Assembly: GCF_025336485.1 (NCBI RefSeq)
Contig: NZ_JAODAB010000024.1
Span: 1 to 64,000, forward strand
Length of the DNA: 64,000 bases
Direction of reading: 5' to 3'
Source of the DNA: Pseudomonas citri
GTDB taxonomy: Bacteria > Pseudomonadota > Gammaproteobacteria > Pseudomonadales > Pseudomonadaceae
Program-made: the position numbers and the translations under genes
Shown: piece by piece, positions 53,768 to 63,900 of the stretch
Position numbering within the stretch: position 1 is the first letter of the stretch
Layout: each line of letters opens with the position of its first letter
Notes under the pieces: model-generated
The model's input: only the letters and a program-made list of their open reading frames with translations
The model's database searches: none
What the model was told of the DNA's origin: nothing

Positions 53768-54553
53768 TCAGCCCAGCAGCAGCCACAAGCTCCAGCCCAA
53801 CAACAGCAAACCGCAGAGACGACTGAGCCAGAGTCCCTGCGGCAGGCTTTTTTCCAGCAGGATGAAAGCAGCGATCACCGCCACCCAGAACAGGTTCATC
53901 ACACCGACCACGAACAGCAAGCCCATCAGGGCCCAGCAGCAGCCCACACAGTAGGCGCCATGGGCCAAGCCCATGCGCCAGCCACAGAGCACGTCGGGCC
54001 GCCAGTAGCTGAGCAGAAAATGCAACGGCCCGCGACAATGCTCAAGGCATGCCGCCTTGCTGGGCAGCCACTGATAGACACCGGCAACCATCAGCAGGCC
54101 GGCGCCCAGCGCGGTACTGCTGCTACGCATCCCCGGAAGCAGAGCGAGTTGCTCGAGCGCCCATTGCAGCACAGTGGCGACCAGGGCGAAGCCGACCCAG
54201 ACCAGGCCATAGGCGCTACAGAACAACAGCAGGGCCAAGTGTCGCTGCGGTGCCGGCATGCGCTTGCGCAGCATCTGCTGGTAGATCAACAACATGGGCA
54301 GGGTGCTCGGCAGCATCATGCCAAGCATCATCACCACCCACATGGTGAACATCAGCAGAGCATCGGCCAGGCTCCACGGCATGATCATGCCGCCCATGGC
54401 CGCATCCGCCATGCCACCCGGCGCACTCATGTCGCGAGCCATGCGCAGCAGCATCAGCCAGGCCAGGGCGGTCAGCGCGAGCAGGCAGAACAGGAGCAGC
54501 AACTGCTCTCTTGTCAGTCGCTTGCCCTGCGTCGCCGCCTGGGGCTCTGCCAT
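53768..54553 (-). CDS. DUF2182 integral membrane protein
   Basis: A 261-aa protein with about seven TM helices. The family motif region is MWVVMMLGMMLPSTLPML, with Met-rich helices and the Cys/His-containing HGAYCVGCCWALM and EHCRGPLHFLL. DUF2182 proteins are predicted to bind metal, often copper. It converges with the HAD gene (12 bp gap) and lies directly after the DUF1326 gene on the same strand (gap of 2 bp), a recurrent pairing. Confidence 0.85.
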   Translation of the reverse strand: MAEPQAATQGKRLTREQLLLLFCLLALTALAWLMLLRMARDMSAPGGMADAAMGGMIMPWSLADALLMFTMWVVMMLGMMLPSTLPMLLIYQQMLRKRMPAPQRHLALLLFCSAYGLVWVGFALVATVLQWALEQLALLPGMRSSSTALGAGLLMVAGVYQWLPSKAACLEHCRGPLHFLLSYWRPDVLCGWRMGLAHGAYCVGCCWALMGLLFVVGVMNLFWVAVIAAFILLEKSLPQGLWLSRLCGLLLLGWSLWLLLG

Positions 54554-54555
54554 CT

Positions 54556-55191
54556 TTACGGCTCTATGCCATGGCCGGTGAAGTGCACATGGGCGAGGTG
54601 GCTATGACTGCCTTGGGATTGCAGCTTGAGGGCTGAATGCGTCTGGTAGCTGCCGCTGGCCACTTCGGCCTCAAGGAACTCGAAGCCGTTGGGCAGAGAC
54701 AGGCGGACTCGATGCGGGGAGCCATCGACCGGGCTGCGGATCGGCTCGCCACTGGCCTGCAGCACGCCAGGAATGTCCAGGTGCGCCAACCGCTGATCGA
54801 CGTCGATGGACAGGGTGATGGGCACGAACTGCGGTTCGAACGCTTCACTCATGGTGGTGCTGAACACCTGGAACACGTTGGCCCCGGGGTCGCTTTCCAG
54901 GCCGGAGAGGATGGTCAGCAGAGCCTGGCGTTGCGTCTCGTCCGCGCGCTCATCGATGAACACCTGGCAACTGCCGTTGCCCTCATGGATGGCGCCCGGC
55001 CAGGCGAAAGTGGCGGCCCAGCACAAGCCGTCCAGCGCTACTTGATTGAAATACCCGTGTTCCACTCGCATCGACGCCACCGCCTGGCAGTGACCATGGG
55101 TCGGTGGCGCATTGAATTGACAGGGGCAACCCCAATTGCAATTGCAGGCAATGAATTCGACGCCCTGCATGCGCCATTCGGCGATGGCCAT
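54556..55191 (-). CDS. DUF1326 protein
   Basis: A 211-aa protein starting MAIAEWRMQG (GAGG upstream). The N-terminal CNCNWGCPCQFN gives four closely spaced Cys, the hallmark of DUF1326 and a likely metal site. The rest is predicted beta-rich, with VQVFIDERADETQ-type segments and a C-terminal HSHLAHVHFTGHG rich in His. Cytosolic. It is followed 2 bp later by the DUF2182 membrane gene, so the two act as a pair. Confidence 0.88.
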   Translation of the reverse strand: MAIAEWRMQGVEFIACNCNWGCPCQFNAPPTHGHCQAVASMRVEHGYFNQVALDGLCWAATFAWPGAIHEGNGSCQVFIDERADETQRQALLTILSGLESDPGANVFQVFSTTMSEAFEPQFVPITLSIDVDQRLAHLDIPGVLQASGEPIRSPVDGSPHRVRLSLPNGFEFLEAEVASGSYQTHSALKLQSQGSHSHLAHVHFTGHGIEP

Positions 55192-55349
55192 GATCAACCT
55201 CTTCACCTGGCAGGTGAAATGAGAGCTGCGGTTATCCCCCCTCCATTAATTAACGCTAGCAGGGCGTGCCCATCGGAAATGGGCTGCCGACCAAAGGTCG
55301 GCTCACCAGCGCCTACACCGCTGCCACAGGTCGCCCATAACGGTCGAAA

Positions 55350-56312
55350 TCAGCTCAGGCTTTCATCGATCACCAGCACCAGCTTCCCGGACACCTGGTT
55401 GGTCGCCAGTTCCGCAAACGCCGCCTCGGCGTCCTCGATCGGGAACGTCCTGGCCAGTTGCGGGCTCAGGCGACCTTCGGCAAACAGCGGCCAGACCTGC
55501 TGGCTCAGTTCACTGAACAGGTCGGCCTTGAACTGCTCGTCACGGCCGCGCAGGGTCGACCCCAGCAGTTGCACACGCTTGGCCAATACCTGCGCCAGGT
55601 CCAGTTGGGTTTCCCGCCCGCCCATCAGACCGATCAACACCCAGCGCCCGTCAACTGACAAAAGTTTCACGTTGAGCCTGGCGTAACTCGCGCCGACCGG
55701 ATCGAGGATCACATCGAAAGGCCCGAAGTCCTTCAACCGTTCGATGTCTTCGGTGCGCACCACCCCACCCTGGGCGCCCAGGGCCTCGCAATAGGCCAGC
55801 CGCTCAGCCGAACCGACGCTGACCCAGCAGGGGTTGCCGAACGCCTTGCACAGCTGGATCGCGGCCGAGCCGACGCCGCTGGCCCCGGCATGCAGCAGCA
55901 CTTTTTCACCCGGCTTGAGCCCGGCCAGCTGAAACAGATTCAGCCACGCAGTGCTGTAGACCTCAGGCAGCGCGGCCGCCTCAGCCAGGGACAGGCCTTC
56001 GGGCACCGGCAACACATGCCGACCGTCGACCACCACCTCCTCGGCCATTCCGCCCCCCGCCAGCAAGGCGCAAACCCGATCGCCCAACTGCCAGGAAGAA
56101 CCCGGCCCGACCTCGCTGATCACCCCGGAACACTCCAGTCCCAGCGCCTGGCTCGCACCGGGTGGCGGTGGATAGAGCCCGGCTTTTTGTAACAAATCGG
56201 CTCGATTCAACCCAGCGGCCGCCACACGAATGCGAACTTGCCCGACATCACATCCCGGACTTGGCTCATCTGCCCATACCACTTGGCCTTCAACGCCTTG
56301 CAATGCTTTCAC
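55350..56312 (-). CDS. zinc-free medium-chain NAD(P)H:quinone oxidoreductase
   Basis: A 320-aa reductase of the MDR superfamily, PIG3-like quinone oxidoreductase group. GTG start (GAGGCACC upstream). Seen are GLNRADLLQKAGLYPPPPG, the NADPH-binding LLHAGASGVGSAAIQL near residue 140, and LIGLMGGRETQL. Zinc-ligand residues of alcohol dehydrogenases are absent. Divergent from prc. It reduces quinones; the in vivo substrate is unknown. Confidence 0.93.
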   Translation of the reverse strand: MKALQGVEGQVVWADEPSPGCDVGQVRIRVAAAGLNRADLLQKAGLYPPPPGASQALGLECSGVISEVGPGSSWQLGDRVCALLAGGGMAEEVVVDGRHVLPVPEGLSLAEAAALPEVYSTAWLNLFQLAGLKPGEKVLLHAGASGVGSAAIQLCKAFGNPCWVSVGSAERLAYCEALGAQGGVVRTEDIERLKDFGPFDVILDPVGASYARLNVKLLSVDGRWVLIGLMGGRETQLDLAQVLAKRVQLLGSTLRGRDEQFKADLFSELSQQVWPLFAEGRLSPQLARTFPIEDAEAAFAELATNQVSGKLVLVIDESLS

Positions 56313-56417
56313 GGTGCCTCCATAGTGAGTCTTGACTGGGCCCGCTGCTTAACGCCGGGCTTTCTTGCATTATGCGCCCGGGTCACATGGACCCGGCGAA
56401 TTCAAAGATGGCCTAAT

Positions 56418-58529
56418 ATGCGTTATCAATTGTCCCTGCGTCGAATCAGCATGAAGCACTTGTTCCCCAGCACCGCCCTCGCGCTTGTCATTGGCCTCGG
56501 TCTGTTGCCGCTGTCGAGCGAAACGTTCGCCGCCAACAGCTGGGACAAGCTTCAGCCCGATCGTGACGAGGTGATCGCCAGCCTCAACGTCGTCGAGTTG
56601 CTCAAGCGTCATCACTACAGCAAGCCACCGCTCGACGATGCCCGCTCGGTCATCATCTACGACAGCTACCTGAAGCTGCTCGACCCGTCGCGCAGTTATT
56701 TCCTGGCCAGCGACATCGCCGAATTCGACAAGTGGAAAACCCAGTTCGATGACTTCCTCAAGAGCGGCGACCTGAACGCCGGGTTCATCATCTACAAGCG
56801 TTACCTGGACCGTGTGAAAGCGCGCCTGGACTACGCCATCGCCGAGCTGAACAAGGGCGTCGACAAAATCGACTTCACCACCAAGGAAACCTTGCTGGTC
56901 GAACGCAAGGACGCCCCTTGGCTCAAAAGCACTGCCGAACTCGACGACCTGTGGCGCAAACGCGTCAAGGACGAAGTGCTGCGCATGAAGATCGCCGGCA
57001 AGGAACCCAAGCAGATCCAGGAAACCCTGACCAAGCGCTACAAGAACCAGTTGGCGCGCCTGGACCAGACCCGCGCCGAAGACATTTTCCAGGCGTACAT
57101 CAACACCTTCGCCATGTCCTACGACCCGCACACCAATTATCTGTCGCCGGATAACGCGGAGAACTTCGACATCAACATGAGTCTCTCCCTGGAAGGCATC
57201 GGCGCGGTCCTGCAAAGCGACAACGACCAGGTGAAGATCGTGCGCCTGGTGCCGGCGGGCCCGGCGGACAAGACCAAACAGGTCGGTCCGGCGGACAAGA
57301 TCATCGGCGTCGCCCAGGGCAACAAGGAAATGGTCGACGTGGTCGGCTGGCGCCTGGACGAAGTGGTCAAGCTGATCCGCGGCCCGAAAGGCTCGGTGGT
57401 GCGCCTGGAAGTCATTCCATCCAGCAATGCACCGAATGACCAGACCAGCAAGGTCGTGTCCATCACCCGCGAAGCGGTGAAACTGGAAGAACAGGCGGCG
57501 AAGAAATCGGTCCTCAACCTCAAGCAGGATGGCAAGGACTACAAGCTCGGCATCATCGAGATTCCGGCCTTCTACCTGGACTTCAAGGCGTTCCGCGCCG
57601 GCGATCCGGACTACAAGAGCACAACGCGCGACGTCAAGAAGCTGCTGACCGAACTGCAAAAGGAAAATGTCGACGGCGTGGTCATCGACCTGCGCAACAA
57701 CGGCGGCGGCTCCCTGCAGGAAGCCACCGAGCTGACCAGCCTGTTCATCGACAAGGGCCCGACCGTGCTGGTGCGTAACGCCGATGGCCGGGTCGATGTG
57801 CTGGAAGACGAGAACCCGGGCGCGTTCTACAAAGGCCCTATGGCGTTGCTGGTCAACCGCCTGTCCGCTTCGGCCTCGGAGATTTTCGCCGGCGCCATGC
57901 AGGACTATCACCGTGCACTGATCATCGGCGGCCAGACCTTCGGCAAAGGCACCGTGCAGACCATCCAGCCGCTCAACCATGGCGAGCTGAAACTGACCCT
58001 GGCCAAGTTCTACCGGGTGTCCGGCCAGAGCACCCAGCACCAGGGCGTACTGCCGGACATCGATTACCCGTCGATCATCGACACCAAGGATATCGGCGAG
58101 AGCGCGCTGCCCGAAGCCATGCCGTGGGACACCATCCGCCCGGCAATCAAGCCGGCCGTGGATCCGTTCAAGCCGTTCCTGACCCAGCTCAAGACCGAGC
58201 ATGACACCCGCACCGCCCAGGACGCGGAGTTCGTGTTCATCCGCGACAAGCTCGCCCTGGCGCAGAAACTGATGATGGAGAAAACCGTCACCCTCAATGA
58301 AGCCGACCGTCGCGCGCAGCATGCCGATATCGAAGCCAAGCAACTGGCCATGGAAAACCTGCGTCGCAAGGCCAAGGGCGAAGAGCCGCTCAAGGAGCTG
58401 AAGAAAGAGGACGAAGACCTGATCACCGAACCGGAAAAAACCAAGCCGGAAGACGATGCCTACCTGAGCGAGACCGGGCGGATCCTGCTGGATTACCTGA
58501 AACTCAACACGGCGATCGCCAAGCACTGA
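56418..58529 (+). CDS. prc: carboxy-terminal (tail-specific) protease
   Basis: A 703-aa periplasmic S41 protease. Signal peptide near residues 12-34 (cut FA-AN), PDZ domain about 240-330 (IGAVLQSDNDQVKIVRLVP, KIIGVAQG), then the catalytic part with Ser in NRLSASASEIFAGAMQDY and Lys in FGKGTVQTIQP. The C-terminal part is acidic and charged. It cuts proteins with exposed nonpolar C-termini, including penicillin-binding-protein precursors. An in-frame start at 56451 (MKHLFPST) is also plausible. A terminator follows. Confidence 0.94.
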   Translation: MRYQLSLRRISMKHLFPSTALALVIGLGLLPLSSETFAANSWDKLQPDRDEVIASLNVVELLKRHHYSKPPLDDARSVIIYDSYLKLLDPSRSYFLASDIAEFDKWKTQFDDFLKSGDLNAGFIIYKRYLDRVKARLDYAIAELNKGVDKIDFTTKETLLVERKDAPWLKSTAELDDLWRKRVKDEVLRMKIAGKEPKQIQETLTKRYKNQLARLDQTRAEDIFQAYINTFAMSYDPHTNYLSPDNAENFDINMSLSLEGIGAVLQSDNDQVKIVRLVPAGPADKTKQVGPADKIIGVAQGNKEMVDVVGWRLDEVVKLIRGPKGSVVRLEVIPSSNAPNDQTSKVVSITREAVKLEEQAAKKSVLNLKQDGKDYKLGIIEIPAFYLDFKAFRAGDPDYKSTTRDVKKLLTELQKENVDGVVIDLRNNGGGSLQEATELTSLFIDKGPTVLVRNADGRVDVLEDENPGAFYKGPMALLVNRLSASASEIFAGAMQDYHRALIIGGQTFGKGTVQTIQPLNHGELKLTLAKFYRVSGQSTQHQGVLPDIDYPSIIDTKDIGESALPEAMPWDTIRPAIKPAVDPFKPFLTQLKTEHDTRTAQDAEFVFIRDKLALAQKLMMEKTVTLNEADRRAQHADIEAKQLAMENLRRKAKGEEPLKELKKEDEDLITEPEKTKPEDDAYLSETGRILLDYLKLNTAIAKH

Positions 58530-58598
58530 GATGATGGCCATTTAATGGTGACTCTCGTCGGAGTGTCATCAAACTGACATCAGTCTGTCGTGAAATAC

Positions 58599-58631
58599 AG
58601 GACCGGGCGCCTCGCACCCGGTCCTTTTTTT
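58599..58631 (+). terminator. rho-independent terminator of prc
   Basis: AGGACCGGG and CCCGGTCCT stem with a 9-nt loop and a seven-T run, 70 bp after the prc stop. Confidence 0.92.
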
Positions 58632-58647
58632 ATCGCCAGAGATTGCC

Positions 58648-60435
58648 ATGACCACGACAGAACAGCTGAGCGCCTTGAGTTCGATCCTGGCTCAGAGCGG
58701 TTTACACAGTCTGTTCCAACCGATCATCTGCCTCTCCGAACGACGCATCATCGGCTACGAAGCCCTGACGCGCGGCCCGTCCAACAGCCCATTGCACTCC
58801 CCCATCGCCCTGCTCAGCGTGGCACGCCAGGCCGGTCGCCTCAGTGAACTGGAACTGGCCTGCCGGCGCAGCGCCTGCCAGCGCTTCAACGAGCAAAAAC
58901 TGCCGGGCAAGCTGTTTCTCAACGTCTCGCCCGAATCCCTGCTCGAAGCCGCGCACCAGACCGGGCGCACGTTGCAGCTGTTGCAGGATTTCGGTATTCC
59001 ACCCAACCAGGTGGTGATCGAACTGACCGAGCAAACCCCGATCGATGACTTCCAGCTCCTGCAAACCGCCCTGCATCACTATCGGGCCATGGGTTTCTCG
59101 ATTGCCCTGGATGACCTGGGGGCCGGCTATTCGAGCCTGCGGCTGTGGTCCGAATTGCGCCCCGACTACGTGAAGATCGACCGCCATTTCATCGACGGTA
59201 TTCACCAGGACGCGCTCAAGCGCGAATTCGTCGGCTCGATCCTGAAAATCGCCCGCACTTCCCGGGCCCAGGTGATTGCTGAAGGGATCGAGCTACCGGA
59301 AGAACTGGCGGTGCTGATGGAAATGGGCGTCGACCTGGTCCAAGGCTACCTGCTCGCCCGCCCCCAGGAACTGCCATCGCGAGACGCCAGGGCGCTGATG
59401 CCGCGACAGGACGGCGGAACGGTGTCGCTGAGCGAGGAAGTCAACGACCTCAGCGCACTGCTCAACGAACAACCGGCCATGGCCCACGACACGCCGACGG
59501 CGACCGTGCTGGAAGCGTTCCGGCGCCAGGCCAACCTCAACTCCCTGGCGGTACTGGACAACCTGGGCCAGCCCTGCGGCATCGTCCATCGCCACTCCCT
59601 GTCGGACGCCTTGCTCAAGCCCTTCGCCACCGACCTGTTCGCCCGCAAGCCCATCAGCCGCCTGATGAGCGACGATTTCCTGGCCGTGGAGTTGAGCCAG
59701 TCGCTGCAACAAGTCAGCCGCCTGATCACCAGCCGCGCCCGGCAACGCATCGAAGAAGATTTCATCATTACCCTCAATGGCAACTACCTGGGCCTGGGCC
59801 GGGTGATCGATGTGCTCAAGCTCATCACCGAACTGAAAATCCAACAGGCCCGCTACGCCAACCCTCTGACCTTGCTGCCAGGCAACGTGCCGATCCAGCA
59901 GTGCCTCACGCGGCTGCTGCAACAACGCCAGGAATCGGTGATCTGCTACGTCGACATCGACAGCTTCAAACCCTTCAACGACATCTACGGCTACGGTCGC
60001 GGCGACGAAGTGCTGCTGTGCCTGGCCCAATGCCTGAACGAACGCATCGACCCCAGCCGCGACTTCGTCGGCCACATCGGCGGCGACGACTTCCTGCTCG
60101 TCCTCGGCCCGGAAGACTGGCGCAAGCGCCTGGACCACCTTCTGAGCGACTTCCAGACCCACTGCCGGCGCTTCTACCGTCCCGAACACCTGGAAGCCGG
60201 CTGCTTCACCGCCTTGAACCGCCAAGGCGTGCGCCAGGAGTTTGCGCTGCTGTCATTGTCCATCGGCGTCGTGCACCTGCGCTCGGACGCGTGCGGGGAG
60301 TTGGATGCCAGCCAACTGGCGGAACTGGCTTCGCAAGCCAAGCACCATGCCAAGGAGATTGTGGGGGGGAGTTTGTATTTGATTGATAGTTGGGTTGAGC
60401 GGGTGCCTGTTGTGGAGTTGGGGGTGTCGGTGTGA
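58648..60435 (+). CDS. EAL-CBS-GGDEF cyclic-di-GMP protein
   Basis: A 595-aa cytosolic protein. EAL domain (about 15-250) with IGYEALTRGP, LNVSPESLLE, ELTEQTPI, ALDDLGAGYSSL, YVKIDRHFI and AEGIELPEEL: all metal and catalytic residues seem intact, so phosphodiesterase activity is expected. A CBS-domain pair (about 270-400) follows. The GGDEF domain (about 425-590) has GHIGGDDFLLVL (GGDDF) with the Asp in YVDIDSFKPFNDIYGYG. Domain order EAL first is unusual compared with GGDEF-EAL. The CBS part may sense adenine nucleotides. Confidence 0.93.
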   Translation: MTTTEQLSALSSILAQSGLHSLFQPIICLSERRIIGYEALTRGPSNSPLHSPIALLSVARQAGRLSELELACRRSACQRFNEQKLPGKLFLNVSPESLLEAAHQTGRTLQLLQDFGIPPNQVVIELTEQTPIDDFQLLQTALHHYRAMGFSIALDDLGAGYSSLRLWSELRPDYVKIDRHFIDGIHQDALKREFVGSILKIARTSRAQVIAEGIELPEELAVLMEMGVDLVQGYLLARPQELPSRDARALMPRQDGGTVSLSEEVNDLSALLNEQPAMAHDTPTATVLEAFRRQANLNSLAVLDNLGQPCGIVHRHSLSDALLKPFATDLFARKPISRLMSDDFLAVELSQSLQQVSRLITSRARQRIEEDFIITLNGNYLGLGRVIDVLKLITELKIQQARYANPLTLLPGNVPIQQCLTRLLQQRQESVICYVDIDSFKPFNDIYGYGRGDEVLLCLAQCLNERIDPSRDFVGHIGGDDFLLVLGPEDWRKRLDHLLSDFQTHCRRFYRPEHLEAGCFTALNRQGVRQEFALLSLSIGVVHLRSDACGELDASQLAELASQAKHHAKEIVGGSLYLIDSWVERVPVVELGVSV

Positions 60436-60500
60436 GGGGTTATACCCTCACCGCAGGGTGACAAGTTAGCACTTACCGTAGTCAACTTTACTGAAACAAC

Positions 60501-60902
60501 TTATTCATCAACTTCCCTTAAAGACTCCATCCAGCGATCAAAATACTCTTTCTGCAATTGAGGATCACTAACTATATCTTGATCATCATATTCAAAGATA
60601 TTAACAAGATCGCCCCGTGAAGCTCGCTTACCCAAAACATGTTCATAAGCTGCTATTCCTGACGACATTTGCGAGGACATGCTTGAAGGGCGCACACTGC
60701 GCTTAGCCCCTTTACATAAAAATTTCGAATCCGAGTGTTCTTTAATGATTTTTCCCAGGCACTCATATACATCTACCCCAGAATAGGACTTAGACCAACC
60801 GCTTTTGAAGGTCAGCAGAACAGTTGATTTTTGTGCGCTAACCTCAAGCACTGCCTCCTCCCGTTGACCGTTGCGAACAACTTGAATAATTTGCCTGCTC
60901 AT
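60501..60902 (-). CDS. putative immunity protein of the RHS toxin
   Basis: A 133-aa small protein with AAGGAAAT before the ATG. N-terminal part beta-like (IIQVVRNGQREEAVLEV), then SKSYSGVDVYECLGKII and a C-terminal acidic region NIFEYDDQDIV with YFDRWMESLREVDE. Not a recognised family. AT-rich like the toxin tip, and its start lies 4 bp after the RHS stop, on the same strand, the usual arrangement of cognate immunity genes. The toxin-neutralising role is inferred from position. Confidence 0.75.
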   Translation of the reverse strand: MSRQIIQVVRNGQREEAVLEVSAQKSTVLLTFKSGWSKSYSGVDVYECLGKIIKEHSDSKFLCKGAKRSVRPSSMSSQMSSGIAAYEHVLGKRASRGDLVNIFEYDDQDIVSDPQLQKEYFDRWMESLREVDE

Positions 60903-60906
60903 AGTT

Positions 60907-63900
60907 TTATTTCCTTTCAGGGTTAGGTAGTGAATAGCCCACATACGAGCCATCTTTTTTCAGCGGAGTAACTCCAATGATATCTTCTGTCCTTACACGA
61001 CCAGGAATTGCAACCTCGTACTCATAGCTATACGGCACATCGCTCGCTGGAAGCTCCTTATTCACGTCCCGCCCAGGTATTCTTTTCAAAACATACAGAT
61101 AACCTTTTTGCGTCTTATATCTTGTACCAAAATCAATGGCAACATCCGCGTTCATTGTAGTGCTAATAAAGTTGCTCGGTGGATTCCTATTATCCCAGAC
61201 ATGAAGTAACAGATCGGTGCTTTTACCCAAGCTCAGAAATCCCTCATCAAAGATAACCTCCGGCCCTCTCAAATCGCCGCGATAAAGATATTTAGGCTTG
61301 GGTGGGGATGTCTCCCCCTCATCTACCCCAATCTTAGCCGTCGGATCCTGATCCCCAACCGCCGGCTTACACCCACCCTTCCCCGGACAATCCACCAACC
61401 CCAACGGATCCACCCACCCCGTCGGGTTCAAGGTATAGCGATACCCATTGAGCCCACCCGCCAGCTTGCTCGGGTCAGGGGTCAGATAACGGCCGGTCTC
61501 CGGATTGTAGTAGCGATGCCGGTTGTAATGCAGGCCGCTTTCCACATCGAAATACTGGCCTTGAAACCGCAGCGGTTGGTCGAGTTGTTCACCGCCGCCG
61601 TGCTGGACGTCGAGGAGTTTGCCGTAGCCGTTGTAGCGCGCCGACCAGACGATGTCGCCGCGGTAGCTGGTCAGTTCCTGGGGCGTGCCGAGGTGGTCGA
61701 GGTGGTAGTAGAACGGGCAGGCCTTGAGCGGGCCTTCGCCGTCGAGCATCGCCAGGGGGCGGAAGGTGCCGGGTTCGTAGAGGTAGCTGCGGTAGTGGCG
61801 GGGGCCGCTTTCGGCGATGAGCTGCTCGCCTTGCCAGATGAATTCGGTGGTCTGGCCGTCGACGGTCTTGCTGGTGCGTCGGCCGAAGGCGTCGTAGCGG
61901 TAGGACGCTTCGCGGCCGTCCGGGGCGGTGACCTCGATCAGGCGGTGTTGGCTGTCGTAGCGGTATTCGGTGACGAGGCACTGGGCCTTGCCGCGGCGTT
62001 CACGGACCAGGTTGCCGTAGGCGTCGTAGTCGTAGTGGCGGTCGCCCTCCCTCGTCAGGCGGTTGCCCTTGAGGGTGGTGGGGCCGGGGCGGTCCATCAT
62101 CAAGAGGTTGCCGGCCGGGTCGTGGGTGAAGTGTTCCGGCGGCTCGCTGTGGGAGTGATCGATGCGCACCAGTCGGTCGAGCGGGTCGTACTGGTAGCTG
62201 CGCTGGGCCCGGCGGTTGTCGGTGAGGGTCGCGAGGTTGCCGTTGGCGCTGTAGCGATAGTCGCGCCAGATCAGTTGCTGGGGCTGTTGTGACTGCTGCC
62301 AGACGGTCTGGGCCTTGAGGCGGCCCTGTTCGTCGTAGGCGTAGTCGCTGAGCAGCCGGCCTTGCTGACGCTGGCGTTCGCGGCCGGCCTGGAATTGGTG
62401 TTCGGTCAGGCGCGTGCCGTTGAGGTCGATGGCGGTCAGCGCACCGCCCGGGGCGTGCTGGTAGTCGAGGGTGCTGTGGTCCGGCAGGCGCAGGTGGTTG
62501 AGTTGGCCGCAGGCGTCGTAGCCATAGCCCAGGGTGGCCCAGCCCTGGTGCTCCCGGACCAGCCGATCCTGGGTGTCGTATTCGAAGGCCAGCGGCCAGT
62601 GGCCGTCGTCGACATGGACCAATCGGCCGAGGGCGTCGTAGCGGTAGTGAACCTGTGCGCCGTCGGGCAAGGTTTTGCGCAGCAGGCGGCCGGCGCTGTC
62701 GCGTTGGTAAGCGGTGAGGCGTTGGCTGCCGTCACTGCCGAACTCGGTTTTCTCCAGCAACTGGCCGTTGAGGTCGTAGGCGTAGGCGGTGCGTTGGCCG
62801 TCGAAGCCGGTTTCCTCGCGGATCAGGCCGTTGGGGTGGTAATCGAGGCGGTAGTGTTCGCCGGATTCGTTTTCGATGTCGGTGAGCAGCAGCCGCGCCG
62901 AGTCGTAGCGGTACTTCAGCGTGCTGCCGTCGGGGTTGATACGGCGGCTGACCAGGTGCAGGTCGTCGGCGTATTCATAGCGGATGGTGCGCCCCAGTTC
63001 GTCGCGCTCGGCGGTGACCTTGCCGTAGGCGTTATAGCGCCAGACGCGGGTGGCGCCGATGGGCAAGGTCAGCTGGAGCAAGCGGCCGACGGCGTCCCAC
63101 TGGTATTGGGTGAGGGCGCCGTGTTCGTCCTCGCGGCTGAGCAAACGCCCCTGGACGTCGTAGGAAAACCGCCGACGTCGACCGTCGGGCAGGGTTTCTT
63201 CGGTCAACTGACCGAGCCGGTTCCAGGCCAGATGATGGAAACTGCCGTCGGGGTGGTTGATGACCAGCGGCAGGCCGCGCTCATCGTATTTGTAGAAGGT
63301 GCTGTGGCCGTCCGGGTCGGTGTGTTGGGTGATGTCGCCCTGGGCGTTGCGGCGGTATCGCCACACCGCTTTACCGCGTGAACGCGCGTGTAGGAAGCCG
63401 TCGCGGTAGTCGTAGGTAGTGGGCTCGTCTTCCGCTGGAATCAGCGCCACCAGCCGTCCAGCTTCGTCGTAGCGGTATTCGCTGACCGCCCCCAGCGGAT
63501 CCCGTTCGGTGATCAACCGACCCTGTTCGTCATAGGCCTTGAGATGTTCGCCGCCATCGCGCTCGACCTTGCGCACCAGCCGCGCGCGGTCGTCGTGGGC
63601 ATACACCTCCTGGCTGCCATCCAGGTGCCGGACCGTGACGCTGCCGTCCTCGCCCCAGGTGTAGCGACTGTCCATCTGCGCAAACGAGGCCCAATGCCGT
63701 ACGCAGCGCGCCGCCGGCCCATCGCCCTGCCACTCCCAGAAAAAACTCGCGCCGCCGGCCAGCTGTCGCTGGACGATGACGTGGCGGTCATCGTAGTCGT
63801 AGCGCTCACTTTCCCCGGCGGCATTGCTCGCCTCGATCAGGCGAAAACGCGCGTCGTAGCGGTAGGACGCCAGGGTCTGTTCAGTGCGCCAGGCTTCGTC

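Noticed and set aside
56238..56417. Upstream extension of the prc reading frame
   Set aside because: The extra 60 residues overlap the promoter region and the start of the divergent quinone oxidoreductase gene and precede the signal peptide.
56370..58541. 723-codon minus-strand frame opposite prc
   Set aside because: Pure antisense of a complete S41 protease gene; no ribosome-binding site or homology.
61516..63381. Two long plus-strand frames opposite the RHS gene
   Set aside because: Val/Ala/Gly-rich repeats simply mirror the YD repeats of the RHS coding strand.
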